DNA from: JBOFHT01 sp051649785
GTDB lineage: Archaea > Methanobacteriota > Methanobacteria > Methanobacteriales > Methanobacteriaceae
Length of the DNA stretch: 11,604 nt
Direction: 5' to 3'
Assembly (NCBI GenBank): GCA_051649785.1
Contig: JBOFHT010000073.1
Coordinates: 1-11,604 of the forward strand
The notes beneath the pieces are model-generated. The model was given only the letters and a program-made list of their open reading frames with translations. It searched no databases and was not told where the DNA came from. This document shows, one piece after another, positions 6,685 to 11,604 of this stretch. Each line of letters opens with the position of its first letter. Within the stretch, counting starts at the first letter, position 1. The position numbers and the translations under genes are program-made.

Positions 6685-6698
6685 TCTATATTATAAAA
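6685..6698 (-). promoter_or_regulatory. Candidate TATA box of the phosphopantothenate synthetase gene
   Basis: The minus strand reads TTTTATAATATAG here, centred about 70 nt upstream of the ATG and giving a predicted leader of about 40 nt. This is reasonable for an archaeal promoter, but neighbouring AT tracts could serve instead. Confidence 0.4.
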
Positions 6699-6780
6699 TT
6701 TATTATTATTATTAGGTATATTGTTTTATTTTAGTATATGATTTTAAATATATTTATTCTTAATTTTATAAATAATTGTT

Positions 6781-6830
6781 GGAAATTAGGAGAAATTACT
6801 AAGAAAAGTGAGAAATTATGTGGAAAATTA
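6781..6830. repeat. Cluster of GAGAAATTA-like direct repeats
   Basis: Two exact copies of GAGAAATTA start at 6790 and 6810, flanked by variants GGAAATTA (6781) and GGAAAATTA (6822). Offsets of 9, 20 and 12 bases are near helical-turn multiples, so a protein could bind along one face. The cluster lies about 85-135 bp upstream of the predicted prepilin peptidase TATA box. Confidence 0.45.
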
Positions 6831-6913
6831 TATATACCATAATAGTTTCATAGTAATATTATACTAAAAAAATCATATTAATAATAGTTTATTACTTAAT
6901 TGAATAATAAAAA

Positions 6914-6922
6914 TTTATATAT
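6914..6922 (+). promoter_or_regulatory. TATA box of the prepilin peptidase gene, predicting a leaderless mRNA
   Basis: TTTATATAT is a near-consensus archaeal TATA box preceded by an A-rich BRE-like stretch. Its centre is about 25 nt before the first ATG at 6943. Transcription would start at or within the ATGATGATG cluster, so the mRNA should have no leader and no Shine-Dalgarno site. Confidence 0.65.
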
Positions 6923-6942
6923 GATTAATACAAACATTAAGT

Positions 6943-8913
6943 ATGATGATGCCAATATCACAAATAACAGAATCAATAGGACCTTTTATTAACCTGTGCC
7001 TAACTACTCACATCCTCTCTTTTGGAGCATTAGCTAGTTTGTTAGGATCTTTAATAAACTGGCTTGCTGTTCCAAGCTTTTTTTCCTATGGGTTAATAAT
7101 TGGGTTAGTAGGAGCATTAATTGCATCAATCACAGACTTAAGGAATGGGATAATACAAAATAAGCTAAACTTCTCTCTTATGGCTTTTGCTATTATCTTA
7201 GCTACTACTAAATCTATTTATTTAGGTGATATTGGAACCATCATCACATGTGTAATGTCAATGACCTTGGTATTTTTTATCTCATACTCTTTTTGGTACC
7301 TAGGTTGTTGGGCAGGTGGGGATGTGAAACTTTTCACAGGACTATCCGGAATTTTTTTCTCTCAACCAACCCCTTTAACCGAAATAATCCATATTAGTCC
7401 CTACTCTGCCATTACATTACCCATTCAATCAATTTTACCATTTCCCATAACTATTATGATTAATAGTGTTTTAGTTTCACTTCCAATAATAATTGCAATT
7501 GGATTAACTAGTAAGCTGAGAAAAAATAGAAAAATCATAAATATAATTAATAGATTTAATAAGGATTCTAAAGAGGATACTACTACTACTACTACTATGG
7601 ATAATAATAGTAATAATACTAAAAATAATAATTATAATAATCCTAATAATAACAATACAAATACACATAATAATAAACCTATAACTAACAGATTAAAAAA
7701 ATTATTAAAAGTAATAGATATATTTATATCATTTATTAAAACATACATCAATAAAAATAAACTAAAATCAATAGTTAATAATCAAATGGTTAATAATAAA
7801 AACAGTATAATAAATAAAAATATAAATTTTATTGTAGTTTTTATTTCTTTAGTAATTTTATTTCTATTAAGTCCCATATTTACATTAATTAATAGTTTGC
7901 TTGTTTATAGTATTGAATTTTTATTTAGTAGTTATTTTTTCAATGCTTTTGATATTAGTCCATCTAGTAAATTAGGAATTTCATTAATAAATCAGCTTAT
8001 TAATCAATTAGCAGAGATATTTGAATTTATTATTGCAATAGTTTTTTTATTAAAATTAAGAAAGGTTTTATTAAAAGCATTCTCAACTAATCATTTAAAA
8101 CCTTTTAAATTATGGATAATTGCATTACTTATATTAATTGTATTTTTAGGAACTTTAATTGATTACTATAAAGTCTTTTCAATATTTCTCATTATCTGTA
8201 TTAGCTACTGCATTATAAATTTTATTAAATCTATCCCCTCACTAATCAAAGAATCTAGCTATGAAGAAATTGATATAAGCAAGTTAAGAGAAGGAATGAT
8301 ATTGTCTGGTGATTTATATTGTTCTAAATGTAATAATAGTAGTAGTAGTGACAATGCAAATAATAATGAAAATATTAGCAAATATTATTTTAATGATAAA
8401 GAATCGGTTAGTAATAGAATTGATACCATAAAAACCATTATAAAAAATTATGGCAATAATAAAGTAAAAAATAAAAATAATTTAACTCAAATTAAAGAAA
8501 AAATTAATAGTAATCCTAATACTAACAACAAACATCTATCTAAAGAAGATATTATAATAAAATCTAGTGTAGGGGGATTAAAAGAGGAAGAAGTTGAATT
8601 TATTAGAGATATTTATAATAAAGGTTTAATTAAAGAATTAATTACTAAAAACAATGAACAAAATAAAAATAGTATTAATATGAGCAATGATAATAATACT
8701 AATAATACTAATAATAAAAGTAATATTAATAGTAATAATAAAGATAATGAGAATACTAAGGATAATAATAAAATTAATAATAAAATAGCTATAAAAAAAG
8801 TAATTCCATTTGCACCCTCAATTTTTATAGGCCTTGTTATTTCAATTTTTATAGGTGATTTAATGAGTCTATTTACACAAATCCTAAAAATTATTACATT
8901 TTCTGTAATTTAA
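6943..8913 (+). CDS. Archaeal A24 family prepilin peptidase, strongly enlarged
   Basis: This membrane aspartyl protease should remove class III or type IV-like signal peptides from archaeal pilins. The catalytic pair is visible: D65 in ITDLRNGIIQNK and D127 in GGDVKLF, 62 residues apart, as in FlaK/EppA-type enzymes. Hydrophobic segments lie at about 18-40, 46-64, 96-115 and 168-190. A long Asn/Thr/Lys-rich loop (about 195-290) includes six consecutive ACT codons. Further membrane helices (about 293-320, 360-375, 388-430), a DISKLREGMILSG motif near 444-456 typical of A24 C-terminal domains, and a second long Asn-rich loop (about 460-625) follow. The end (PFAPSIFIGLVISIFIGD) also resembles the A24 C-terminal family. 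At 656 aa it far exceeds FlaK (about 230 aa). Three ATGs stand in tandem at the start; any could be used. The next gene encodes a predicted substrate. Confidence 0.88.
   Translation: MMMPISQITESIGPFINLCLTTHILSFGALASLLGSLINWLAVPSFFSYGLIIGLVGALIASITDLRNGIIQNKLNFSLMAFAIILATTKSIYLGDIGTIITCVMSMTLVFFISYSFWYLGCWAGGDVKLFTGLSGIFFSQPTPLTEIIHISPYSAITLPIQSILPFPITIMINSVLVSLPIIIAIGLTSKLRKNRKIINIINRFNKDSKEDTTTTTTMDNNSNNTKNNNYNNPNNNNTNTHNNKPITNRLKKLLKVIDIFISFIKTYINKNKLKSIVNNQMVNNKNSIINKNINFIVVFISLVILFLLSPIFTLINSLLVYSIEFLFSSYFFNAFDISPSSKLGISLINQLINQLAEIFEFIIAIVFLLKLRKVLLKAFSTNHLKPFKLWIIALLILIVFLGTLIDYYKVFSIFLIICISYCIINFIKSIPSLIKESSYEEIDISKLREGMILSGDLYCSKCNNSSSSDNANNNENISKYYFNDKESVSNRIDTIKTIIKNYGNNKVKNKNNLTQIKEKINSNPNTNNKHLSKEDIIIKSSVGGLKEEEVEFIRDIYNKGLIKELITKNNEQNKNSINMSNDNNTNNTNNKSNINSNNKDNENTKDNNKINNKIAIKKVIPFAPSIFIGLVISIFIGDLMSLFTQILKIITFSVI
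7567..7680 (+). repeat. ACT/AAT triplet tract in the prepilin peptidase gene
   Basis: Six consecutive ACT codons (7579-7596, residues 213-218) are followed by a long AAT-dominated stretch coding Asn, Thr and Ser. It lies in the loop after the catalytic membrane half. All units are triplets, so length changes preserve the frame. Confidence 0.85.
8326..8780 (+). repeat. AAT/AGT-rich stretch coding the second Asn-rich loop of the peptidase
   Basis: A run of AGT codons near 8338-8348 and an AAT/ACT/AGT-rich run at about 8650-8780 code for low-complexity Asn/Ser/Lys sequence. Between them is a more ordinary segment (about 8540-8640, with GGLKEEEVEFIRDIY) that looks conserved, so the tract brackets a small domain and does not simply replace one. 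Confidence 0.7.
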
Positions 8914-8939
8914 TAAATAAAACAAGGTAATATCAAGTG

Positions 8940-8958
8940 AAAATATATAATATATAAT
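8940..8958 (+). promoter_or_regulatory. Candidate TATA region of the class III signal-peptide gene
   Basis: AAATATATAATATATAA provides one or more TATA matches 55-70 nt before the ATG. The predicted transcription start (about 8970-8980) coincides with the palindrome at 8972-8987, leaving a leader of about 35-40 nt. Confidence 0.45.
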
Positions 8959-8971
8959 AAATAATATAGAA

Positions 8972-8987
8972 ACTGTATTGATACAGT
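8972..8987. promoter_or_regulatory. 16-bp near-perfect palindrome at the predicted pilin transcription start (candidate operator)
   Basis: Arms ACTGTAT (8972-8978) and ATACAGT (8981-8987) are exact reverse complements separated by TG. The site contains more G/C than its surroundings and lies just downstream of the TATA region, where archaeal repressors commonly bind. No regulator is known; the role is inferred from position and symmetry. Confidence 0.5.
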
Positions 8988-9004
8988 ATAGATATTTAGT
9001 TCAT

Positions 9005-9012
9005 AGGTTATC
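9005..9012 (+). promoter_or_regulatory. Ribosome binding site of the class III signal-peptide gene
   Basis: AGGTTATC directly before the ATG at 9013 matches seven of eight bases of the archaeal anti-16S pattern AGGTGATC. AGGT is four bases from the ATG. It supports the chosen start, which also gives the expected short, charged leader before the signal motif. Confidence 0.5.
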
Positions 9013-9474
9013 ATGAAAAACAGTCAAAAAGGTCAAGTATCATTTGAGTTTTTATTAGTAATATTAGTAGCAATTATTATATTTTCCACGGCAATACTCC
9101 CATTAGTTAGTATAAGCTTAGATTACAGTAATGATATGAATGATATAGCTAAAACTAAAGTAGAATTATCAAAAATAGCAAGTAACTTTGATGATGTAAT
9201 TTCAAGCGGAATAGGATCCAAAAGAACAGTTAATATTAATATTCCTACTGATTGTTACCTAGAACTAAAAAATAATCCTACTAGTAGCGGTTCTTCAAAT
9301 GGGGAATTAATAGCTAAAGTTTACTTAAGTACAGGTGAAGAAAAAATAATTAGAATTAATACTAAGTCTAATGAAAACTTAAATAACCATATGATTTTTT
9401 TAAATAAAGGAGAACAGGTATTATCTATAAGCTGGGAACTATCTAATAATCAGATTACTTTAAAAAAACTATAA
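9013..9474 (+). CDS. Class III signal peptide protein (type IV pilin-like)
   Basis: This is a 153-aa secreted or membrane-anchored protein with an archaeal class III signal peptide. Residues 1-7 are short and basic (MKNSQKG), followed by QVSFEFLL, which fits the Q-x-S-x-E motif with Glu at +5. Cleavage by the prepilin peptidase is expected between G7 and Q8, as in methanogen pilins. The hydrophobic helix (about 13-34) remains in the mature protein and would pack into a filament core or anchor it. The rest is soluble with predicted strands and one Cys (DCYLEL). The gene starts 99 bp after the predicted peptidase gene, and the two are likely enzyme and substrate. It has its own candidate TATA region and palindrome, so independent control is possible. 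Whether it forms pili, or is a minor pilin or adhesin-type protein, cannot be told from sequence. Confidence 0.8.
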   Translation: MKNSQKGQVSFEFLLVILVAIIIFSTAILPLVSISLDYSNDMNDIAKTKVELSKIASNFDDVISSGIGSKRTVNINIPTDCYLELKNNPTSSGSSNGELIAKVYLSTGEEKIIRINTKSNENLNNHMIFLNKGEQVLSISWELSNNQITLKKL

Positions 9475-9520
9475 GTTAAAATCTCATTATAATTATGGAA
9501 AAATAATAGAGTTTAAAAAA

Positions 9521-9550
9521 ACTAAAATCCTACCTACTAAAATCCTATCT
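9521..9550. repeat. 15-bp tandem duplication
   Basis: Two adjacent 15-base units (9521-9535 and 9536-9550), ACTAAAATCCTACCT and ACTAAAATCCTATCT, differ at one position. The pair lies 47 bp past the pilin-like gene stop. It may be a recent local duplication or a paired binding site. Confidence 0.7.
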
Positions 9551-9616
9551 ATTTAAATATTAAAAATATTAAAGTATAATATAATAAATTTAATAATAAA
9601 TATTAAATAATGGACA

Positions 9617-9660
9617 ATATATAATTATACATATATTATAATTAAGGTATAATTGTATAT
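9617..9660. repeat. 14-bp inverted repeat upstream of the membrane-protein gene
   Basis: The arms 9617-9630 (ATATATAATTATAC) and 9647-9660 (GTATAATTGTATAT) pair over 14 positions. Thirteen are Watson-Crick pairs and one is T-G, which is stable in + strand RNA. The spacer is 16 nt. It lies about 75 bp upstream of the next start codon and could be a hairpin ending the pilin transcript or an operator. Confidence 0.55.
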
Positions 9661-9721
9661 ATTATATTCACAAATATTTATTTTATTATATTTACTTTAT
9701 TATATTGTATTTATTTATAGA

Positions 9722-9729
9722 GAGGATGA
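9722..9729 (+). promoter_or_regulatory. Shine-Dalgarno site deciding the start of the membrane-protein gene
   Basis: GAGGATGA, a strong match to the archaeal consensus, ends four bases before the ATG at 9734. It favours that start over the in-frame ATG at 9653, which lies inside the inverted repeat and would add 27 Tyr/Ile/Leu-rich residues. Confidence 0.7.
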
Positions 9730-9733
9730 GTTA

Positions 9734-10540
9734 ATGGATTTAATTATTTCAGTTATTTATATAATATTATTTATTATTTTAATGGTTTTTATTTTTTCAA
9801 TGGCACTATTATCACCAATATTAGATAAAAAAAATATATTATCATTGGTTGCTTTTTCATTTATAATAGGAGCAATAGGTGGGGCATTTTTTATAAGCCC
9901 AATATATGATGAATTACCTTATATAATTGGTTCATCAGAACAAGTATTAAATGGGCAGAATGAACAAATAACTGTTGATATCCCTGTTACCGAAAACCAT
10001 GAAAGCTCAATTACAAATATAAAAAACCAAACAGGTGTTATTTCAATTGAAGAAAAAGGTATTGTCATACAAACAGATGAATTTTCAGATGAACGGAAGC
10101 GATTTATTGAAACAAGAATTAATGCATTAGATCCTAATATTAAAGTTACAAGTATTGATACAAAAGGTGAAATACATTTAAATGTTACATCAAAAGTTGA
10201 TGTGGCTACATTTACCAACTCTTTATCTGATTGGTTAAGTTATACAGGAGATATAAATGTCAGATCAAAATTAATGGAAGTTGAAATAAAAGCTGAAGCA
10301 TCTAAAGTATCTGAAATAGAGAATTATTTAAATAGGAATAATATGATAGTTTCATCTGTAGAAGGCCCGGTTCAAGATTCAATTAATAAAACCCGAGAAA
10401 CTATGCCCGATAGAACTTTTTCAGTTTTAATAACAGGCATTCTAGGAGTTATTGTTGCCTTTATTGGAATGTCATTTGATAAAGTTAAGGAATTCTTTGA
10501 ACCTGTAAAGAGATTCTTTTTAAAAATTAGGAGAAAGTAG
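9734..10540 (+). CDS. Conserved-looking membrane protein of unknown function
   Basis: I do not recognise this 268-aa protein as a named family. Two hydrophobic helices (about 2-24 and 35-54) are followed by a soluble region of about 170 residues. A third helix (about 228-248) and a Lys/Arg/Phe-rich tail of 20 residues close the protein. The soluble part alternates strands and helices (for example GIVIQTDEFSDERKRFIETR and EVEIKAEASKVSEIENYL) in a way that suggests two or more alpha/beta units, possibly ferredoxin-like repeats. The positive C-terminal tail predicts a cytoplasmic end and, with three helices, an outward-facing middle domain if the helix count is right. It follows the pilin-like gene on the same strand, with a good Shine-Dalgarno site and a clear T-tract terminator after it. 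A role in the cell surface is a guess from context only. Confidence 0.7.
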   Translation: MDLIISVIYIILFIILMVFIFSMALLSPILDKKNILSLVAFSFIIGAIGGAFFISPIYDELPYIIGSSEQVLNGQNEQITVDIPVTENHESSITNIKNQTGVISIEEKGIVIQTDEFSDERKRFIETRINALDPNIKVTSIDTKGEIHLNVTSKVDVATFTNSLSDWLSYTGDINVRSKLMEVEIKAEASKVSEIENYLNRNNMIVSSVEGPVQDSINKTRETMPDRTFSVLITGILGVIVAFIGMSFDKVKEFFEPVKRFFLKIRRK

Positions 10541-10550
10541 TATAAACTAT

Positions 10551-10584
10551 CCTTTTTTATTTATTTTTCACTTATTTATTTTTA
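10551..10584 (+). terminator. Multi-T-tract terminator after the membrane-protein gene
   Basis: Runs of six, five and five T (from 10553, 10564 and 10579) follow the stop codon by 12 bases, as in archaeal intrinsic terminators. A separate TATA box follows, so dph6 is a distinct transcription unit. Confidence 0.65.
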
Positions 10585-10606
10585 ATACTTATTAAAAAAT
10601 ATCACT

Positions 10607-10621
10607 TAAAAATATATAAAG
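10607..10621 (+). promoter_or_regulatory. TATA box of the dph6-like gene, predicting a leaderless mRNA
   Basis: TTAAAAATATATAAAG contains a TATA core centred near 10615, about 26 nt before the ATG at 10641. Transcription should start at or within a base or two of the ATG. No Shine-Dalgarno site is present, as expected for leaderless translation. Confidence 0.65.
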
Positions 10622-10640
10622 TTTACAAATTCTAGATAAT

Positions 10641-11324
10641 ATGAAAGCAGCTGTACTTTTTTCAGGAGGAAAAGATAGTGTAATGGCACTATACAATGGA
10701 ATAAAGAATAAAGATGATATTTTATATCTTGTTTCAATAATTTCAGAAAGCGATGACTCTTATATGTTTCATGTGCCTAATATACATATTACTGGGTTAA
10801 TTTCTCAAGCTATTGATATCCCTATAATTACTAAAAGAACTAGTGGCTTAAAAGAAAAAGAACTGGATGATCTTAAATCTACATTAATAGAATTAAAAGA
10901 ATTAGGTGTAGAACTAATTTATTCGGGTGCTCTTTTTTCAAATTATCAAAAATCTAGAATTGATAAATTATGTAATGAAATTGGTTTAATTTCAAAAGCA
11001 CCTTTATGGAATATTAATGAAGAAGAATATATGGAAGAAATTATTGATTTAGGATTTGAAGTTATTATTATAGGTGTTTATGCTGAAGGTCTTGATAAAA
11101 CTTGGTTAGGGAAAAAAATTGATCATGAATCACTAAAAGAATTGAAGAAAATAGAAGAAGTTAATAGAATTAATCTAGCTTTTGAAGGTGGAGAAGCTGA
11201 AACTCTTGTAATCAATGGACCTATTTTTAATAAAAAAATAGAAATAGTAGATAGTGAAATTGTATGGAATTATGATAATGGTTTTTATAATATTAAAAAA
11301 GCAATTTTAATCGATAAAAATTAA
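10641..11324 (+). CDS. dph6: Dph6-like diphthine--ammonia ligase (PP-loop ATP pyrophosphatase)
   Basis: This family is thought to catalyse the last step of diphthamide synthesis on elongation factor 2: ATP-dependent amidation of diphthine with ammonium. The N-terminal PP-loop SGGKDS (8-13) binds ATP, and the FEGGEAETLV segment (about 181-190) is the second family signature near the active site. Length (227 aa) agrees with archaeal members of about 220-230 aa, which lack the extra C-terminal domains of the eukaryotic enzyme. No membrane segment or insert is seen, in contrast to the neighbouring proteins. The gene has its own promoter and is isolated by a terminator upstream. Function in archaea is inferred from the yeast and human Dph6 family. 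Confidence 0.88.
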   Translation: MKAAVLFSGGKDSVMALYNGIKNKDDILYLVSIISESDDSYMFHVPNIHITGLISQAIDIPIITKRTSGLKEKELDDLKSTLIELKELGVELIYSGALFSNYQKSRIDKLCNEIGLISKAPLWNINEEEYMEEIIDLGFEVIIIGVYAEGLDKTWLGKKIDHESLKELKKIEEVNRINLAFEGGEAETLVINGPIFNKKIEIVDSEIVWNYDNGFYNIKKAILIDKN

Positions 11325-11485
11325 ATAACCCTAATAAAGCTAGCTATAATAAAAAGCCAGATACTAATAATTGGCTAATAATTAAATATTAACTAAATAT
11401 TGAGTAGATATAAATTAGATATAAATTAGCTAGCTATTATCTAAGTTAAATAGCAACTAATTGTTAATTAATTACTAATTAAATA
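11325..11485. repeat. AT-rich gap with short direct repeats
   Basis: This 161-base gap between converging reading frames contains a tandem 11-base unit, ATATAAATTAG twice (about 11407-11429). Two related segments begin AATTAAATATTAA, near 11379 and 11478, the second overlapping the following reading frame's stop region. AGCTAGCTAT is repeated near 11338 and 11428. A weak AGCCA/TGGCT hairpin occurs at 11355-11376. No gene is seen. Confidence 0.5.
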
Positions 11486-11604
11486 TTAAGTAGATATTAA
11501 ATACTTAATTAAGTTATGAGCTTCACCAACATTGAGTGAACCATTTAAAACAGATTTTTCAGTATAATTACTAACAGAATCACATTTTACACTATTATTT
11601 GAAG
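11486..11604 (-). CDS. Possible 3' end of a gene cut by the window edge
   Basis: On the minus strand one frame is open from the window edge (first full codon at 11602) to a TAA at 11486-11488, giving 38 residues that end LNVGEAHNLIKYLIST. The stretch 11515-11604 is less AT-rich than the gap before it, as coding DNA here usually is, and the other two minus frames stop at once. The product is not recognised. It would converge with dph6. A chance open frame cannot be excluded at this length. Confidence 0.4.
   Translation of the reverse strand, partial: SNNSVKCDSVSNYTEKSVLNGSLNVGEAHNLIKYLIST

Larger units (their letters stand above)
6623..6942. other. Divergent promoter region, phosphopantothenate synthetase / prepilin peptidase
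   Basis: These 320 bases contain no gene. On the minus side lies a candidate TATA at 6685-6698. In the middle is a cluster of purine-rich GAGAAATTA-like direct repeats (6781-6830). A 10-bp direct repeat, ATAATAGTTT, occurs at 6839-6848 and 6881-6890. On the + side a strong TATA box (6914-6922) lies directly before the prepilin peptidase start. Confidence 0.6.

Noticed and set aside
9653..9733. Longer N-terminus for the membrane protein from an ATG at 9653
   Set aside because: A strong Shine-Dalgarno site stands just before the ATG at 9734; the upstream ATG lies in the arm of an inverted repeat and adds only a Tyr/Ile/Leu-rich AT-coded stretch.
9919..10218. Minus-strand 99-codon frame opposite the membrane-protein gene
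   Set aside because: It has no motif or ribosome site and runs antisense to a gene with a strong Shine-Dalgarno site and a coherent topology.
11325..11485. Repeats after dph6 as a CRISPR array or attachment site
   Set aside because: Units are short, pure AT, irregularly spaced and without unique spacers; there is no cas gene, integrase or tRNA nearby.

Overview
The window is strongly AT-rich chromosomal DNA from an archaeon, most likely a methanogen of the order Methanobacteriales (Methanobrevibacter- or Methanosphaera-like; genus inferred from base composition and Asn-rich proteins, not proven). The archaeal assignment rests on an archaea-specific CoA-pathway enzyme (4-phosphopantoate--beta-alanine ligase), the UPF0200/UPF0201 pair, an archaeal A24 prepilin peptidase beside a class III (Q-x-S-x-E) signal-peptide protein, a Dph6-type diphthamide enzyme, and archaeal TATA boxes placed about 26 nt upstream of likely transcription starts. 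UvrC is of bacterial type, as is known for mesophilic methanogens.

Layout. 1-342: non-coding, T-tracts then the uvrC promoter region. 343-2337 (+): uvrC. 2456-4105 (-): pyrG, convergent with uvrC. 4106-4612: 507 bp without a gene, holding pyrG upstream DNA, several inverted repeats and an AAT/AGT-type triplet tract. 4613-5017 (-) and 5069-5611 (-): UPF0201 RNA-binding protein and UPF0200 P-loop protein, probably co-transcribed from a clear TATA box at 5650-5658. 5777-6622 (-): 4-phosphopantoate--beta-alanine ligase. 6623-6942: divergent promoter region. 6943-8913 (+): a very large A24 prepilin peptidase. 9013-9474 (+): class III signal-peptide (pilin-like) protein. 9734-10540 (+): unrecognised membrane protein with a soluble middle domain. 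10641-11324 (+): Dph6-like ATP-pyrophosphatase. 11486-11604 (-): possible 3' end of a gene running off the window.

Functional themes are DNA repair (UvrC), CTP synthesis (PyrG), coenzyme A synthesis (phosphopantothenate synthetase), RNA-linked archaeal housekeeping (UPF0200/UPF0201), cell-surface pilin processing (peptidase plus a predicted substrate) and EF-2 diphthamide modification (Dph6). Only the peptidase/pilin pair and the UPF0200/UPF0201 pair look like functional couples.

The most unusual trait is repeated in-frame AAT/AGT/ACT triplet expansion, giving Asn/Ser/Thr-rich inserts in linkers of UvrC, the prepilin peptidase, the phosphopantothenate synthetase and, mildly, PyrG. A similar tract lies in non-coding DNA just beyond the UPF0201 stop. 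Two genes (the prepilin peptidase and dph6) have TATA boxes so close to their ATG that leaderless mRNAs are predicted. I see no CRISPR array, tRNA, rRNA, insertion sequence or clear defence system, and I do not claim a new system.
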